Assembly: GCA_035533815.1 (NCBI GenBank)
Contig: DATLTB010000141.1
Coordinates: 1 to 27,552 of the forward strand
Direction of reading: 5' to 3'
DNA from: JANWKA01 sp035533815
GTDB taxonomy: Bacteria > Bacteroidota > Bacteroidia > Chitinophagales > Chitinophagaceae
DNA length: 27,552 bases
Every line of letters begins with the position of its first letter. Within the stretch, counting starts at the first letter, position 1. Positions 1 to 7,751 of the stretch are shown one piece after another. The notes under the pieces are model-generated. The model had not been told where the DNA came from, did no database searches, and saw only the letters and a program-made list of their open reading frames with translations. A program made the translations under genes and the position numbers.

Positions 1-131
1 CCGGGATAAACCCGCACGGTCGCCCCGATGACAGGTTGTTGGGTATCTTCATCCCTGATCAGCAGGGTCAGGTTGCCCTGTGCGGCGGCCATCTGACAGC
101 CCAGCAACAAGGGTAGCAATATTTTATACAT
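1..131 (-). CDS. N-terminus of a secreted receptor-like protein with carboxypeptidase-regulatory-like domain (partial)
   Basis: Only the first 43 codons are present; the gene runs off the left edge. The translation starts MYKILLPLLLGCQMAAAQG, a signal peptide with a hydrophobic core and an A-x-A type cleavage region. It is followed by GNLTLLIRDEDTQQPVIGAT and VRVYP. That pattern (beta strand, then 'xxPVIGATVxV') is the start of the carboxypeptidase-D-regulatory-like/CNA-B plug found at the N-terminus of Bacteroidota TonB-dependent receptors and SusC-like proteins. The likely product is therefore an outer-membrane TonB-dependent receptor, but other surface proteins carry the same N-terminal domain, so the class is inferred. 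No clear Shine-Dalgarno precedes the ATG, as is usual in Bacteroidota. It lies 74 bp downstream of the small reading frame at 206-733 and may be cotranscribed with it. Confidence 0.72.
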   Translation of the reverse strand, partial: MYKILLPLLLGCQMAAAQGNLTLLIRDEDTQQPVIGATVRVYP

Positions 132-205
132 AGTAATTGGTCAAGGGTAAAAAGAAATCCAGCCCCGGTTCAGGGAACCGGCAGCCACCGTTGTTTAGCA
201 GCGTG

Positions 206-733
206 TCAGATGCTTAAATGGCGTTGAAGCAGATATTTCTTCTGCACCGGAACGGAAAACCTTCCGGGAGGAATGCAGGGTTGAACAAGGCTGTTCCCAA
301 ACCCGGGAGTGCGTATTTCGGATGCGGTTAAACGGTAGGGCTGAGACTGGGTGGGTTGACTGGATTGGCCGCCTTGCCTGAGGGGTATGTGGGTAATCAG
401 GGAGGTGGGCTCCTTCATCCCTGGGGTTGCTTGAGCGGTCCATTCCAGGGAGGAAGCCAGAAATAGAAAACAACCGGTGAGCAGGACCCCCCTGCGAAGC
501 AGCAACCTGCTGCGGGACATGAATCCGGAACGGTATATCGCCGGTATGCCCCGGCAGAAATCAGCCAGTTGCCCACTCAGGGCGACAAAAAGGGAAAGGA
601 TAACGGATAAGAGGTTTCCTTTCCGACGGCGGTTGGGCAGTTCGATCAGGGGAAATATTTTCCGGCAGTCAGACCAAATCCCTTTTAACAGGGGGTAAAA
701 ATCAAATAATATGGAGCGGATTTTTTTAAACAT
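206..733 (-). CDS. Hypothetical small membrane or secreted protein
   Basis: 175 codons, not recognised as any family. The N-terminal part is basic with two hydrophobic stretches, around residues 40-53 and 77-94. An internal ATG at 520 would give a 104-residue protein starting MSRSRLLLRRGVLLTGCFLF, which looks like a signal peptide or lipoprotein-like leader, followed by a Gln/Pro/Ser-rich, low-complexity, basic tail. An exact TAnnTTTG element (741-748) just before the 733 start would produce a nearly leaderless transcript and supports the longer start, but the start remains unsettled. It precedes the receptor-like gene by 74 bp in the same direction. The composition is unusual enough that it could be a fortuitous reading frame. 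The opposite-strand reading frame at 477-698 is a shadow. Confidence 0.42.
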   Translation of the reverse strand: MFKKIRSILFDFYPLLKGIWSDCRKIFPLIELPNRRRKGNLLSVILSLFVALSGQLADFCRGIPAIYRSGFMSRSRLLLRRGVLLTGCFLFLASSLEWTAQATPGMKEPTSLITHIPLRQGGQSSQPTQSQPYRLTASEIRTPGFGNSLVQPCIPPGRFSVPVQKKYLLQRHLSI

Positions 734-740
734 TGCGGGG

Positions 741-748
741 CAAAACTA
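741..748 (-). promoter_or_regulatory. Candidate Bacteroidota -7 element (TAGTTTTG)
   Basis: On the minus strand this reads TAGTTTTG, an exact match to the TAnnTTTG consensus of the Bacteroidota housekeeping sigma factor. About 20 bp upstream there is only TTTC instead of TTTG. Transcription would start almost at the ATG at 733, giving a very short leader. Confidence 0.4.
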
Positions 749-881
749 AGGATAAAATTTATCGCTGCGAAATGAGACTGACCGGCAGGGAGCATTTACC
801 GGGAAATGAAAGTTGGGAAATTGGATCAAGCAAAGGGGCTAAAATTCCGATTTCAAAGCCAAGCTGGAATCCAGCCATGAA

Positions 882-1150
882 ATGCAAAAGGAATTCAAGG
901 AAGATCCATTAAAGGCAGTCCTGCTCATTGAACAGGCCAATCCATTGACCTATGACGCATGGATATACCGGATTATTGTGGCCACCCTGGGACTCACCAT
1001 AATCTCTATTCTCGGGATCAATATCCTGATCGGGGGAGGGAAAATTTCAGGGGACGAGGGGTTCCGACCATTTTAGCGGCAATAGGGTCTGCGGCAATCG
1101 GTGCTTTGGCCGGGCTTCTGGCACCGCCTCCACCCAAAGCCAATCAGTGA
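882..1150 (+). pseudogene. Small two-helix membrane protein, interrupted by an apparent 1-base deletion
   Basis: The first frame starts at ATG 882 (MQKEFKEDPLKAVLLIEQAN) and encodes a hydrophobic helix containing IIVATLGLTIISILGINILI before ending at a stop just after 1073. The second frame, open through 1150, continues with VPTILAAIGSAAIGALAGLL, then APPPPKANQ. Adding one G to the GGGG run at 1058-1061 joins the two into one protein of about 90 residues. The tail 'IGSAAIGALAGLLAP' followed by a short Pro-rich end is what I would expect as the second helix of a small bacterial membrane protein, so I treat both halves as one gene. It could be a true frameshift, a programmed slip, or a homopolymer error in the assembly. 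Function unknown. Confidence 0.6.
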
Positions 1151-1184
1151 TTCCCGGCGCCGGAGAAAATAAAGGGGGATCCGG

Positions 1185-1197
1185 CCCCTGACCGGGG
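1185..1197. terminator. Short GC hairpin between convergent genes, possible terminator
   Basis: CCCC-TGACC-GGGG can form a 4-bp hairpin in the 57-bp gap between the plus-strand gene ending at 1150 and the minus-strand gene ending at 1208. A 10-bp palindrome (CCGGCGCCGG) lies just before it at 1154-1163. There is no convincing T tract, so this is weak. Confidence 0.25.
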
Positions 1198-1207
1198 AGC
1201 TGCTATT

Positions 1208-1645
1208 TTAGCCGGACCCCGGCGGGTAAGCAGGGGGAGTCTTTTCTTCCTTTAGCTGCTGGTATTGTCCGGGACTCAGGATCTGTTTTAGCTGAAGGTC
1301 CAGTGATTTATCCAGGGAATCCATTTTCCTGCTGCGTAAACCCAGGTCCTTTATCTGGTGTACCCGCCCTTTAGCTAGTATAAAGCCGAATGCTGTTTTT
1401 TTCAATTCGATGGTCTGCCGGGCATTCAGGTTCAGCTGCCTGCTGAGGATGCGGGAGAACTTCCCTGCCATGACGCGGGGTGAGGACCTGGAGTTTTTCA
1501 TCCCGCTATTCTGGGAAACTGCCCTCGAAGGAATAAAAATAACGGCTGTCAGGGAAAGTACAAATCCCATGAAGTAAGGCCATCGCAGGTTATTTCGGAA
1601 TACCCTTACCACCGGGCAGGGAGTCACTGGCGCTTTTTTCTTCAT
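1208..1645 (-). CDS. Small secreted protein, Spy/CpxP-like helical fold (second of a pair)
   Basis: 145 codons. After a basic N-terminus there is a hydrophobic leader (around residues 26-44, ending SRAVSQ) consistent with export. The mature part is helical and charged, with LNARQTIELKKTAFGFILAK followed further on by LKQILSPGQYQQLKEEK. This resembles the Bacteroidota relatives of Spy/CpxP ('LxxxQxxxI...' then 'VLTPEQYxxY'), which are periplasmic chaperone or stress-sensor proteins. The assignment is by pattern only. The start at 1645 lies inside the upstream gene (56-bp overlap); an ATG at 1570 would start directly at a cleaner signal peptide 20 bp after the upstream stop and is a serious alternative. 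It is probably cotranscribed with the gene at 1590-2069. Confidence 0.7.
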   Translation of the reverse strand: MKKKAPVTPCPVVRVFRNNLRWPYFMGFVLSLTAVIFIPSRAVSQNSGMKNSRSSPRVMAGKFSRILSRQLNLNARQTIELKKTAFGFILAKGRVHQIKDLGLRSRKMDSLDKSLDLQLKQILSPGQYQQLKEEKTPPAYPPGSG

Positions 1646-2069
1646 TCAAAATCTTTTTCCTTCTTTTGGCTTTATAGGATTTGAGCTTTTCCCTTTGGGC
1701 CATTTCCAGGTCATTCCAGTGTTTGAACTGCCCTGCATCCAATACCTGCCGGTATTTCTCATCCCGCTGTTCATGCAAAGCCTTCAGTTTTTCCATCCGG
1801 CCCCGAGAGTCCGGCGCAGATCCTGCCCGCAGTTCATCAATGCCCAGGGCATAATCCCGGTTGATGACCAGTATTTTCTGCTGCTGCAACTTGGTCAGGT
1901 GCAGTTCATGGGATTGCCGGATACTGAGTTTACGGGCTTTCTGTTCCGCACTCCACCTGGGCAATTTCGGGGAGGCCCTTTGACCAATAACTGTAGTAGT
2001 TCCGGCAATAACCGTGATCCACAGCATCAGGCATGTCTGACCAGCAGCCCGCAAAATCTGTTTATTCAT
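1590..2069 (-). CDS. Small secreted protein, Spy/CpxP-like helical fold (first of a pair)
   Basis: 159 codons from the ATG at 2069. I chose this start because it gives a signal peptide (MNKQILRAAGQTCLMLWITV, then an A/T/G-rich stretch to IGQ), whereas the open frame extends upstream to 2201 without leader character and past a promoter-like element. The mature region has LHLTKLQQQKILVINRDYAL, then a helix with ALHEQRDEKYRQVLDAGQFKHW, and ends in a Lys/Arg-rich tail. This spacing of helices with 'xLDAGQFxxW' near the end matches the LTXXQ/Spy-CpxP type of small periplasmic helical proteins in Bacteroidota. The role (envelope stress, chaperone or metal sensing) is not determined. It overlaps the similar downstream protein, suggesting translational coupling and an old duplication. 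Confidence 0.72.
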   Translation of the reverse strand: MNKQILRAAGQTCLMLWITVIAGTTTVIGQRASPKLPRWSAEQKARKLSIRQSHELHLTKLQQQKILVINRDYALGIDELRAGSAPDSRGRMEKLKALHEQRDEKYRQVLDAGQFKHWNDLEMAQREKLKSYKAKRRKKILNEEKSASDSLPGGKGIPK

Positions 2070-2096
2070 AGACTGTTCCGAGGTTGTTTCGTTTAA

Positions 2097-2104
2097 CAAA
2101 GCTA
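2097..2104 (-). promoter_or_regulatory. Candidate -7 promoter element for the Spy-like pair (TAGCTTTG)
   Basis: The minus strand reads TAGCTTTG, an exact TAnnTTTG match, 28 bp before the ATG at 2069. The expected TTTG about 20 bp further upstream is only a T-rich run ending in C (around 2120-2125). Its position argues for the 2069 start rather than 2201. Confidence 0.45.
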
Positions 2105-2243
2105 ACTGGTGAACCGGTGAAAAATGGGATACCGCTAAAATTAATGTTTTATATCCCGAATCACCCCGGATCACCCGGTAACCAGCAAAAATGATGCACA
2201 AAAGAAGGATAAAGACCCCGGATGGCCAAAACGGGTGTTCAGG

Positions 2244-4868
2244 TTACCAATCTTCCCTGCTGGAATAGATCAATTCCGCAATGGTAGCCGTCCAGCCGGT
2301 CTGGTGGGATGCGCCGACACCCCGGGAGGTATCGCCGTGGAAATATTCATAAAAAAGCAGGAGATCGGCATTTTCCGGCTGGCGGTAAAAATCATTGGCA
2401 ATACCATGGATGGGCCGGTTCCCCTGATCATCCCGGGCAAATATGCGGATAATCCGTTTGGAAAGTTCAAGGGATACTTCACCCAGGCTGAGCTGGTTGC
2501 CGGAACCGGTGGGGAACTCCACCTTCAGGGTATCCCCGTAGAACTGCTGGTATTTTTTCAGGGCATGGATGATCATATAGTTCATCGGCATCCAGATGGG
2601 ACCCCTCCAGTTGGAATTGCCTCCGAACAAGGCAGTAGTTGATTCACCGGGTTCATAATCAATTCCGTAGGCATGTCCGTCAAAATTGACTTCATAGGGA
2701 TGCTCCTGGTAATATTTGGAGAGCGCCCGGATCCCGCCGGGAGCCAGGAACTCCTGTTCATTCAGCATGATCTTCAGCAAGTCCTGCAGACGACCAGTAT
2801 GCATCAGGGAGATCAGGAAATCCCCGGAAGCCGATTGTTCATTGGGCAGGAATTTGCCAGCTTGCTGCCGGTAACTCCGGAACCAGTTGATCCGCTTATT
2901 GAAGTCCGGAAGTTTCTCCATCCTTTTCTTATCAAATATGGAGGCAGCAAACAGGGAAGTGAGCCCCACGATGGACCGAACCTTGATCGGAAAGCTGGTC
3001 CCGTCCCTGAGGGTGAGCAGATCATAAAAGAAATGATCCCCGCTGTCCCAGAGCCCCATTTCATTGAGGGCTTCGGCAATGATCACAAAATGTTCGTAGA
3101 ATTTAGTGGCCACATCCTCAAAGGAATGGTCCGTCATGGAGATCTCCAGGGCGATATCCATCATGTTTAGGGCATACATGCCCATCCAACTGGTGCTGTC
3201 CGCCTGTTCCAGGAAGGCTCCGTCAGGCAGGGTGCTGCTGCGGTCAAAGACCCCGATATTGTCCAGTCCCAGGAATCCCCCTTCAAAAATACTGTTGCCC
3301 AGGGCGTCCTTCCGGTTGATCCACCAGGTGAAATTGATCAGCAGTTTCTGGAACACCCTTTTCAGGAAATCCAGATCGGCCTGGCCGAGAATTTCTTTTT
3401 CCATCCGGTAGACATGTAAGGCAGCCCAGGCATGTACGGGAGGGTTGACATCCGAGAATGCCCACTCGTATGCAGGGATCTGTCCGTCAGGGTTCATATA
3501 CCATTCCCGCATGATCAGGATAAGCTGATTCTTGGCGAAGACGGGATCCACCATGGCCATGGGAATGCAGTGAAAAGCCAGGTCCCAGGCTGCATACCAG
3601 GGGTATTCCCATTTATCCGGAATAGACAGGATATCCTGGTTTTTCAGGTATTTCCACTGGGAATTACGGCCGGTTTTCCGCTGTTCGGGCGGGGGAGGCT
3701 CCAGGGGATCTCCGTTCAGCCAGGTCTCTATATCATAATGGTAGTACTGCTTGCTCCAGAGCAGGCCGGAAAAAGCCTGCCGCTGAATTCCGGCAATTGC
3801 AGGAGGTAATTTTTCGCTGAGGAACCGGGAATAAAAGTCATCGGCTTCTTTCCTGCGGAGGTCAAAGATATCCTCGGACCCGGCATTAAACGGAGCGGAT
3901 GGAAGGGGTTGGTTACAGAGGCGGAGTAATATCTTTTGCGAAGCCCCGGCCGGGATCCGCAGTTGGTATACCGGGGCTATCTTGGTTCCTGAATTTGTGC
4001 CAACCGGCAGGACTTCCCGGCCCTGGGTGATCACCTGATGAAAAGCATCCTTAACGAGGGGAGAGGGGTTTTGCACCCCATAGAGCCGTTCCAGGTTAGT
4101 GTCATTCTCCGTGAACAGCAGCCGGTCGGGTTCCTGGAAATACAGGTAATAATCCCCCAGCTTTTGATGAACGGCCTGTACTCCCGAGAAGCCCTTCAAT
4201 CCATACAACTTCCGGATGACCGGCCGTTCATGTTCTTTAGTAAAGCTCCACTGGTTACGGAACCAAAGCGTGGGCAGCAGGGTGATCCCCGCCTCAGCCG
4301 GGCCCCTGTTAAAGATTTCCACCCGGATGGCAATATCCTCGCTGTGGTATTTGGCATATTCAATGAAAACATCAAAATACTTATTGTCCCGGAAGGCACC
4401 CGTATCCAGCAGTTCGTATTCCGGATCAGCCCTGGTCCTGTTGCGGTTGGTGGTCACCAGGTCATCATATGGGTAGGCTTCCTGGGGATACTTGTACAGG
4501 CATTTCATGTAATAATGTGTCGGGGTATTATCCAGGTAGTAATACAGTTCCTTCACATCCTCCCCATGGTTGCCTTCATTGCCGGTGAGACCGAATAACC
4601 TTTCCTTGAGGATGGGGTCTTTCCCATTCCACATGGCCAGGGCAAAGCAGAGAAGCTGGTTCATGTCGCAGATACCGCCGATGCCATCCTCCCCCCAGCG
4701 GTAAGCCCTGGACCGGGCATGGTCATGGGGGAAATATTCCCAGGCTGTGCCATTTGCGCTGTAATCCTCCCGGACTGTTCCCCATTGACGCTCACTCAGG
4801 TAAGGACCCCATTTCTCCAGGGGGACTTCTTTTTGTGCATTCGCCCGGAGGCGTTCCAGCTCTGACAT
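2244..4868 (-). CDS. GH63-type glucosidase (MGH1-like (alpha/alpha)6 glycoside hydrolase)
   Basis: 874 residues, the usual length for bacterial 'glucosidase' proteins of the GH63/mannosylglycerate-hydrolase-like group. No signal peptide, so it is probably cytoplasmic. The N-terminal half (about 1-340) is a beta-rich domain starting with SERQWGTVREDYSANGTAWE and including RAYRWGEDGIGGICD. The C-terminal half is the (alpha/alpha)6 catalytic barrel, with EYPWYAAWDLAFH at 421-433 (candidate acid Asp429) and YEPGESTTALFGGNSNWRG at 738-756, followed by PIWMPMNYM (base region). Inverting GH63 enzymes release glucose from alpha-glucosides or act on glucosylglycerate/mannosylglycerate-type solutes; the substrate here cannot be read from sequence. 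It is the last gene of a four-gene minus-strand operon, 23 bp after the SDR gene. The presence of debranching and glucose-oxidising genes upstream favours a glucose-releasing role. Confidence 0.9.
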   Translation of the reverse strand: MSELERLRANAQKEVPLEKWGPYLSERQWGTVREDYSANGTAWEYFPHDHARSRAYRWGEDGIGGICDMNQLLCFALAMWNGKDPILKERLFGLTGNEGNHGEDVKELYYYLDNTPTHYYMKCLYKYPQEAYPYDDLVTTNRNRTRADPEYELLDTGAFRDNKYFDVFIEYAKYHSEDIAIRVEIFNRGPAEAGITLLPTLWFRNQWSFTKEHERPVIRKLYGLKGFSGVQAVHQKLGDYYLYFQEPDRLLFTENDTNLERLYGVQNPSPLVKDAFHQVITQGREVLPVGTNSGTKIAPVYQLRIPAGASQKILLRLCNQPLPSAPFNAGSEDIFDLRRKEADDFYSRFLSEKLPPAIAGIQRQAFSGLLWSKQYYHYDIETWLNGDPLEPPPPEQRKTGRNSQWKYLKNQDILSIPDKWEYPWYAAWDLAFHCIPMAMVDPVFAKNQLILIMREWYMNPDGQIPAYEWAFSDVNPPVHAWAALHVYRMEKEILGQADLDFLKRVFQKLLINFTWWINRKDALGNSIFEGGFLGLDNIGVFDRSSTLPDGAFLEQADSTSWMGMYALNMMDIALEISMTDHSFEDVATKFYEHFVIIAEALNEMGLWDSGDHFFYDLLTLRDGTSFPIKVRSIVGLTSLFAASIFDKKRMEKLPDFNKRINWFRSYRQQAGKFLPNEQSASGDFLISLMHTGRLQDLLKIMLNEQEFLAPGGIRALSKYYQEHPYEVNFDGHAYGIDYEPGESTTALFGGNSNWRGPIWMPMNYMIIHALKKYQQFYGDTLKVEFPTGSGNQLSLGEVSLELSKRIIRIFARDDQGNRPIHGIANDFYRQPENADLLLFYEYFHGDTSRGVGASHQTGWTATIAELIYSSREDW

Positions 4869-4891
4869 CTGCGGATGGTTAGGGTAACGGA

Positions 4892-5701
4892 TTATCCATT
4901 GGTGGAAAAGCCGGGAAAAAGGGTCATTCCCCCGTCGATGAATATGGTGGCTCCCGTGATATAATCAGCTTCATCGGATGCCAGCCAGGCAGCCAGCTGA
5001 CCAATATCTTCGGGTTTGCCGATCCTGCCGTAGGGAATCAGGGTAAGTAACTTATTCAGGGCTTCCGGGGTATCCCAGGCTGATTTGTTGATGGGGGTCT
5101 GGATAGCCCCGGGAGCGATGCTGTTCACTCGGATCTTCTGCGGGGCCAGCTCCTGGGCCATGCTCTTCATCAGCATCATGATGCCGCCCTTGGAAGCGGC
5201 ATAGTTGACATGGCCGCCCCAGGGGATCATTTCATGGACGGAGCTCATGCAGATGATCTTTCCGGCAGCAGATGATCTTTCCGGCACGATTCCCCGGTGG
5301 AGAAATTCCCGGACCGCTTCCCGGGCACAGAGGAACTGACCGGTCAGGTTGATATCCAGGACGAACTGCCAGTCCTTCAGGCTCATGGTGGCAAATGGAG
5401 AATCCCGCTGCAGTCCGGCATTATTCACCAGGATATCGATGGTGCCCAGGGAGGCAATCATATCGCGGAACATCTGCTGAACCTGGTCTTCCTTGCTGAC
5501 ATCGGCCTTCAGGCCGATGGCATTTCCGCCGGATGCCTTGATCTGGGCGATCATGTCCTGGGTTGCCTGGTCATCGGTGATGTAATTTATGGCTACTGCA
5601 GCTCCTTCAGCAGCCAGGGCCAGGGCAACGGCCTGGCCGATGCCCGAATTGGCGCCGGTGACCAGGGCAGACTGCCCGCTCAGTTTTTTAGTATGATCCA
5701 T
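4892..5701 (-). CDS. Glucose 1-dehydrogenase-like short-chain dehydrogenase/reductase (SDR)
   Basis: 269 residues, a classical SDR. The NAD(P)-binding TGANSGIG is at 15-22, NNAG at 93-96, the catalytic Ser in CMSSVHEMIPW (about 151-161), and Tyr167 and Lys171 in YAASKGG. The conserved ending PGAIQTPIN, GRIGKPEDIG and DGGMTLFPGF, together with SSVHEMIPW, resembles bacillar glucose 1-dehydrogenases (beta-D-glucose to gluconolactone) more than other SDRs; substrate is inferred from this and from context. The ATG is only 2 bp after the stop of the debranching-enzyme gene, so translation is probably coupled. An exact 19-bp tandem duplication lies inside the gene (5249-5286) without breaking the frame. 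Other sugar or polyol dehydrogenase activities remain possible. Confidence 0.92.
   Translation of the reverse strand: MDHTKKLSGQSALVTGANSGIGQAVALALAAEGAAVAINYITDDQATQDMIAQIKASGGNAIGLKADVSKEDQVQQMFRDMIASLGTIDILVNNAGLQRDSPFATMSLKDWQFVLDINLTGQFLCAREAVREFLHRGIVPERSSAAGKIICMSSVHEMIPWGGHVNYAASKGGIMMLMKSMAQELAPQKIRVNSIAPGAIQTPINKSAWDTPEALNKLLTLIPYGRIGKPEDIGQLAAWLASDEADYITGATIFIDGGMTLFPGFSTNG
5249..5286 (-). repeat. Perfect 19-bp tandem repeat within the SDR gene
   Basis: GCAGATGATCTTTCCGGCA occurs twice head to tail (5249-5267 and 5268-5286). Because 19 is not a multiple of 3, the two copies are read in different frames: one gives the PERSSA segment and the other AGKIIC. The frame of the gene stays open. 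Confidence 0.95.
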
Positions 5702-5703
5702 AG

Positions 5704-7698
5704 TTATACCGTCTGTTTGATTTTCTTTTTGGTGGCGGGGGCTGGGCTGTGGAGCTTGTATGCAGTATATACCCGCAGGAGTTCCCCAATGCTCCAGGCC
5801 TGGGCAATACAGCCCCGGGGGGTGAAGGGGCTGTCCCCATCAAATATTTCGGAAACTGAGCCAATTCCGGCTTCCTCCAGGTGAGGCCTGAACGTATCCA
5901 GGACTTCCCTGGCCATTTTCTGTCCCCTTCTCGGATATACGTACATGATGGCATCAATATAGGGACCCAGGAGCCAGGACCAAACGGTTCCCTCGTGGTA
6001 AGCCTCATCCCGGGCAGCCTGGCCGCCGGTGTAGTGGTCATGGTAAGCAGGATCTTCCGGGGCCACGCTCCTTATCCCGCGGGGAGTATATAATTTCTCG
6101 GTGACCAGGTCCAGCACCTGCCTGGCCGCGGCTCCCCCCAGCAGGGGGAAGGGCAGGCTGATGGCCAGCAGTTGGTTAGGCCGAAGGCTGCTGTCTTGGT
6201 CCGTTCCGTTCACCACATCATAGAGGCATTGGGCATCTGCATTCCAGAACAGTTCCAGGAACCGCACTTTCATGGTGGCAGCCCGAAGCTGAAAATCCAC
6301 GGATCCTACTTTGTCCCCGGTTTCCTTCAGCATGCCGGAGTAAATCATCAGGGCATTATACCAAAGCGCATTAATCTCAACGGCCTTGCCAATCCTGGGA
6401 GTGACTACCCTGCCGTTGGATCTCGCGTCCATCCAGGTGAGCTGCATCCCTTCCTCGCCCTCGAATAGCAGGCCGTCCTGATCCACATGGATATGGTAAC
6501 GGGTACCCTGGTAATGCCAGTCAATGATCGATTTAAAAGCAGGCATCAGCACCTTGACCAGAAAATCCTTATCCCCGGTAGCTTCGAAGTACCGGAAGCC
6601 GGTGATGAAAAACCATAGGGAAGCATCCGCCGTATTGTAATCCGGGGCTGACTGGTGATCCGCAAACCGGTTGGGGAGCATTCCTTCGCTGATATGACGG
6701 ATGAATTCCATTAAGATGCCCCCTGCTTCACTGAACCGCCCCGTAGACAGGCAAAGGCCGTTCAGGGCGATCATGGTATCCCTTCCCCAGGAAGTGAACC
6801 AGTGATATCCGGCAATGATCCGCTGCGCCCCCCCTCCCATCCGGATGATGAACTGGTCGGCAGCCAGCCTCAGGGTTTTTTCCAGGCTATCGGCAGCTCC
6901 CTTCAGTAAACGCAACCTCCGGTTTTTTTCCTTAGCCAGCAGCACTTCCCCTTCGGCGCTGGCTGGCTGTCCGGAGCTGAGCATCACCACCAGGGTATCC
7001 CCCTGCTTCAACTGGCGGTCAAAATTCCCATAGGTGAACAGATCCTCGGTAAAATCCATTCCCCTGGCAGCTTCCACCGGGTATTGGATATTATAGTACC
7101 AGGATGGCCCGGCTTTAAAGGAAAAGCCCGGCATATGGAAGAATATCTCCGGCATGGTTTGGTAGGGGATCACATGCCAGTATCCAGGATCCTCCGCCAA
7201 TTCCTTCCGGATGGCCGGATTGGATCTGACCAGGGCATGATAATCCCGGCAGGTAATGAACGGAGCCAGCCTGAGGGTAAATGTTCCGAGGGCTTTCAGT
7301 ACCTCATAGCGGATCACCGTGGTATTTTCTCCGTTGATGGCCGCAATGGTCTTTTTCAGGGTAATTCCCCCTCCCTCATAAATGAACTCAGGAAAGATAT
7401 CCCGGGAGAACCGGGTCAGATAGCGATAACCCTTGGGATTGACCGCGTTCCCGTAATTATTGCTTCCCAGTTCAACGTTTTCATCCGGGGTCATCAGGGT
7501 CTCATCGAGTCGGGAAACCTGGGAGACCCTAGAGGGATCCTGGGGATCCCCTGCGATCAGCAATCCATGGTAACGACGGGTGTTCATTCCCGACACCGTG
7601 GAACTTGCCCATCCCCCTGTTCCATTGGTCTCAATCCATTCGAGTCCGGAAAGGAACTCCGGGTCAGCAGGAGGAATAATATCTAATTGATAAGACAT
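5704..7698 (-). CDS. Glycogen-debranching-type amylo-alpha-1,6-glucosidase (GH133-like)
   Basis: 664 residues from the ATG at 7698. An in-frame ATG at 7764 would overlap the upstream gene and add a non-conserved 22-residue tail, so I reject it. The N-terminal 'bacterial/archaeal GDE' domain shows SGLEWIETNGTGGWASST and MNTRRYHGLLIA. The C-terminal (alpha/alpha)6 domain has HWFTSWGRDTMIAL (about 299-312), DYNTADASLWFF (353-364, candidate acid) and AYHEGTVWSWLLGPY (566-580, candidate base region). The family hydrolyses the alpha-1,6 branch glucose of glycogen-like glucans, releasing free glucose. No signal peptide is visible. It sits 53 bp after the GMC oxidoreductase and 2 bp before the SDR. 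There is no adjacent glycogen synthase or branching enzyme in the window, so this looks like a dedicated catabolic cluster. Confidence 0.92.
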   Translation of the reverse strand: MSYQLDIIPPADPEFLSGLEWIETNGTGGWASSTVSGMNTRRYHGLLIAGDPQDPSRVSQVSRLDETLMTPDENVELGSNNYGNAVNPKGYRYLTRFSRDIFPEFIYEGGGITLKKTIAAINGENTTVIRYEVLKALGTFTLRLAPFITCRDYHALVRSNPAIRKELAEDPGYWHVIPYQTMPEIFFHMPGFSFKAGPSWYYNIQYPVEAARGMDFTEDLFTYGNFDRQLKQGDTLVVMLSSGQPASAEGEVLLAKEKNRRLRLLKGAADSLEKTLRLAADQFIIRMGGGAQRIIAGYHWFTSWGRDTMIALNGLCLSTGRFSEAGGILMEFIRHISEGMLPNRFADHQSAPDYNTADASLWFFITGFRYFEATGDKDFLVKVLMPAFKSIIDWHYQGTRYHIHVDQDGLLFEGEEGMQLTWMDARSNGRVVTPRIGKAVEINALWYNALMIYSGMLKETGDKVGSVDFQLRAATMKVRFLELFWNADAQCLYDVVNGTDQDSSLRPNQLLAISLPFPLLGGAAARQVLDLVTEKLYTPRGIRSVAPEDPAYHDHYTGGQAARDEAYHEGTVWSWLLGPYIDAIMYVYPRRGQKMAREVLDTFRPHLEEAGIGSVSEIFDGDSPFTPRGCIAQAWSIGELLRVYTAYKLHSPAPATKKKIKQTV

Positions 7699-7751
7699 GG
7701 CTAAGATGATTAAGCATTCAGGAATAATTTTTAACTCGTCATGATCATTCG

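Noticed and set aside
477..698. 73-codon plus-strand frame opposite 206-733
   Set aside because: Very Arg-rich with no leader or domain; looks like a chance frame.
4038..4598. 186-codon plus-strand frame opposite the GH63 gene
   Set aside because: Antisense shadow of conserved coding sequence.
5297..5884. 195-codon plus-strand frame spanning the SDR and debranching-enzyme junction
   Set aside because: Crosses two confident minus-strand genes and has no family features.
7084..7686. 200-codon plus-strand frame opposite the debranching enzyme
   Set aside because: Shadow of the well-supported minus-strand gene; no recognisable domain.
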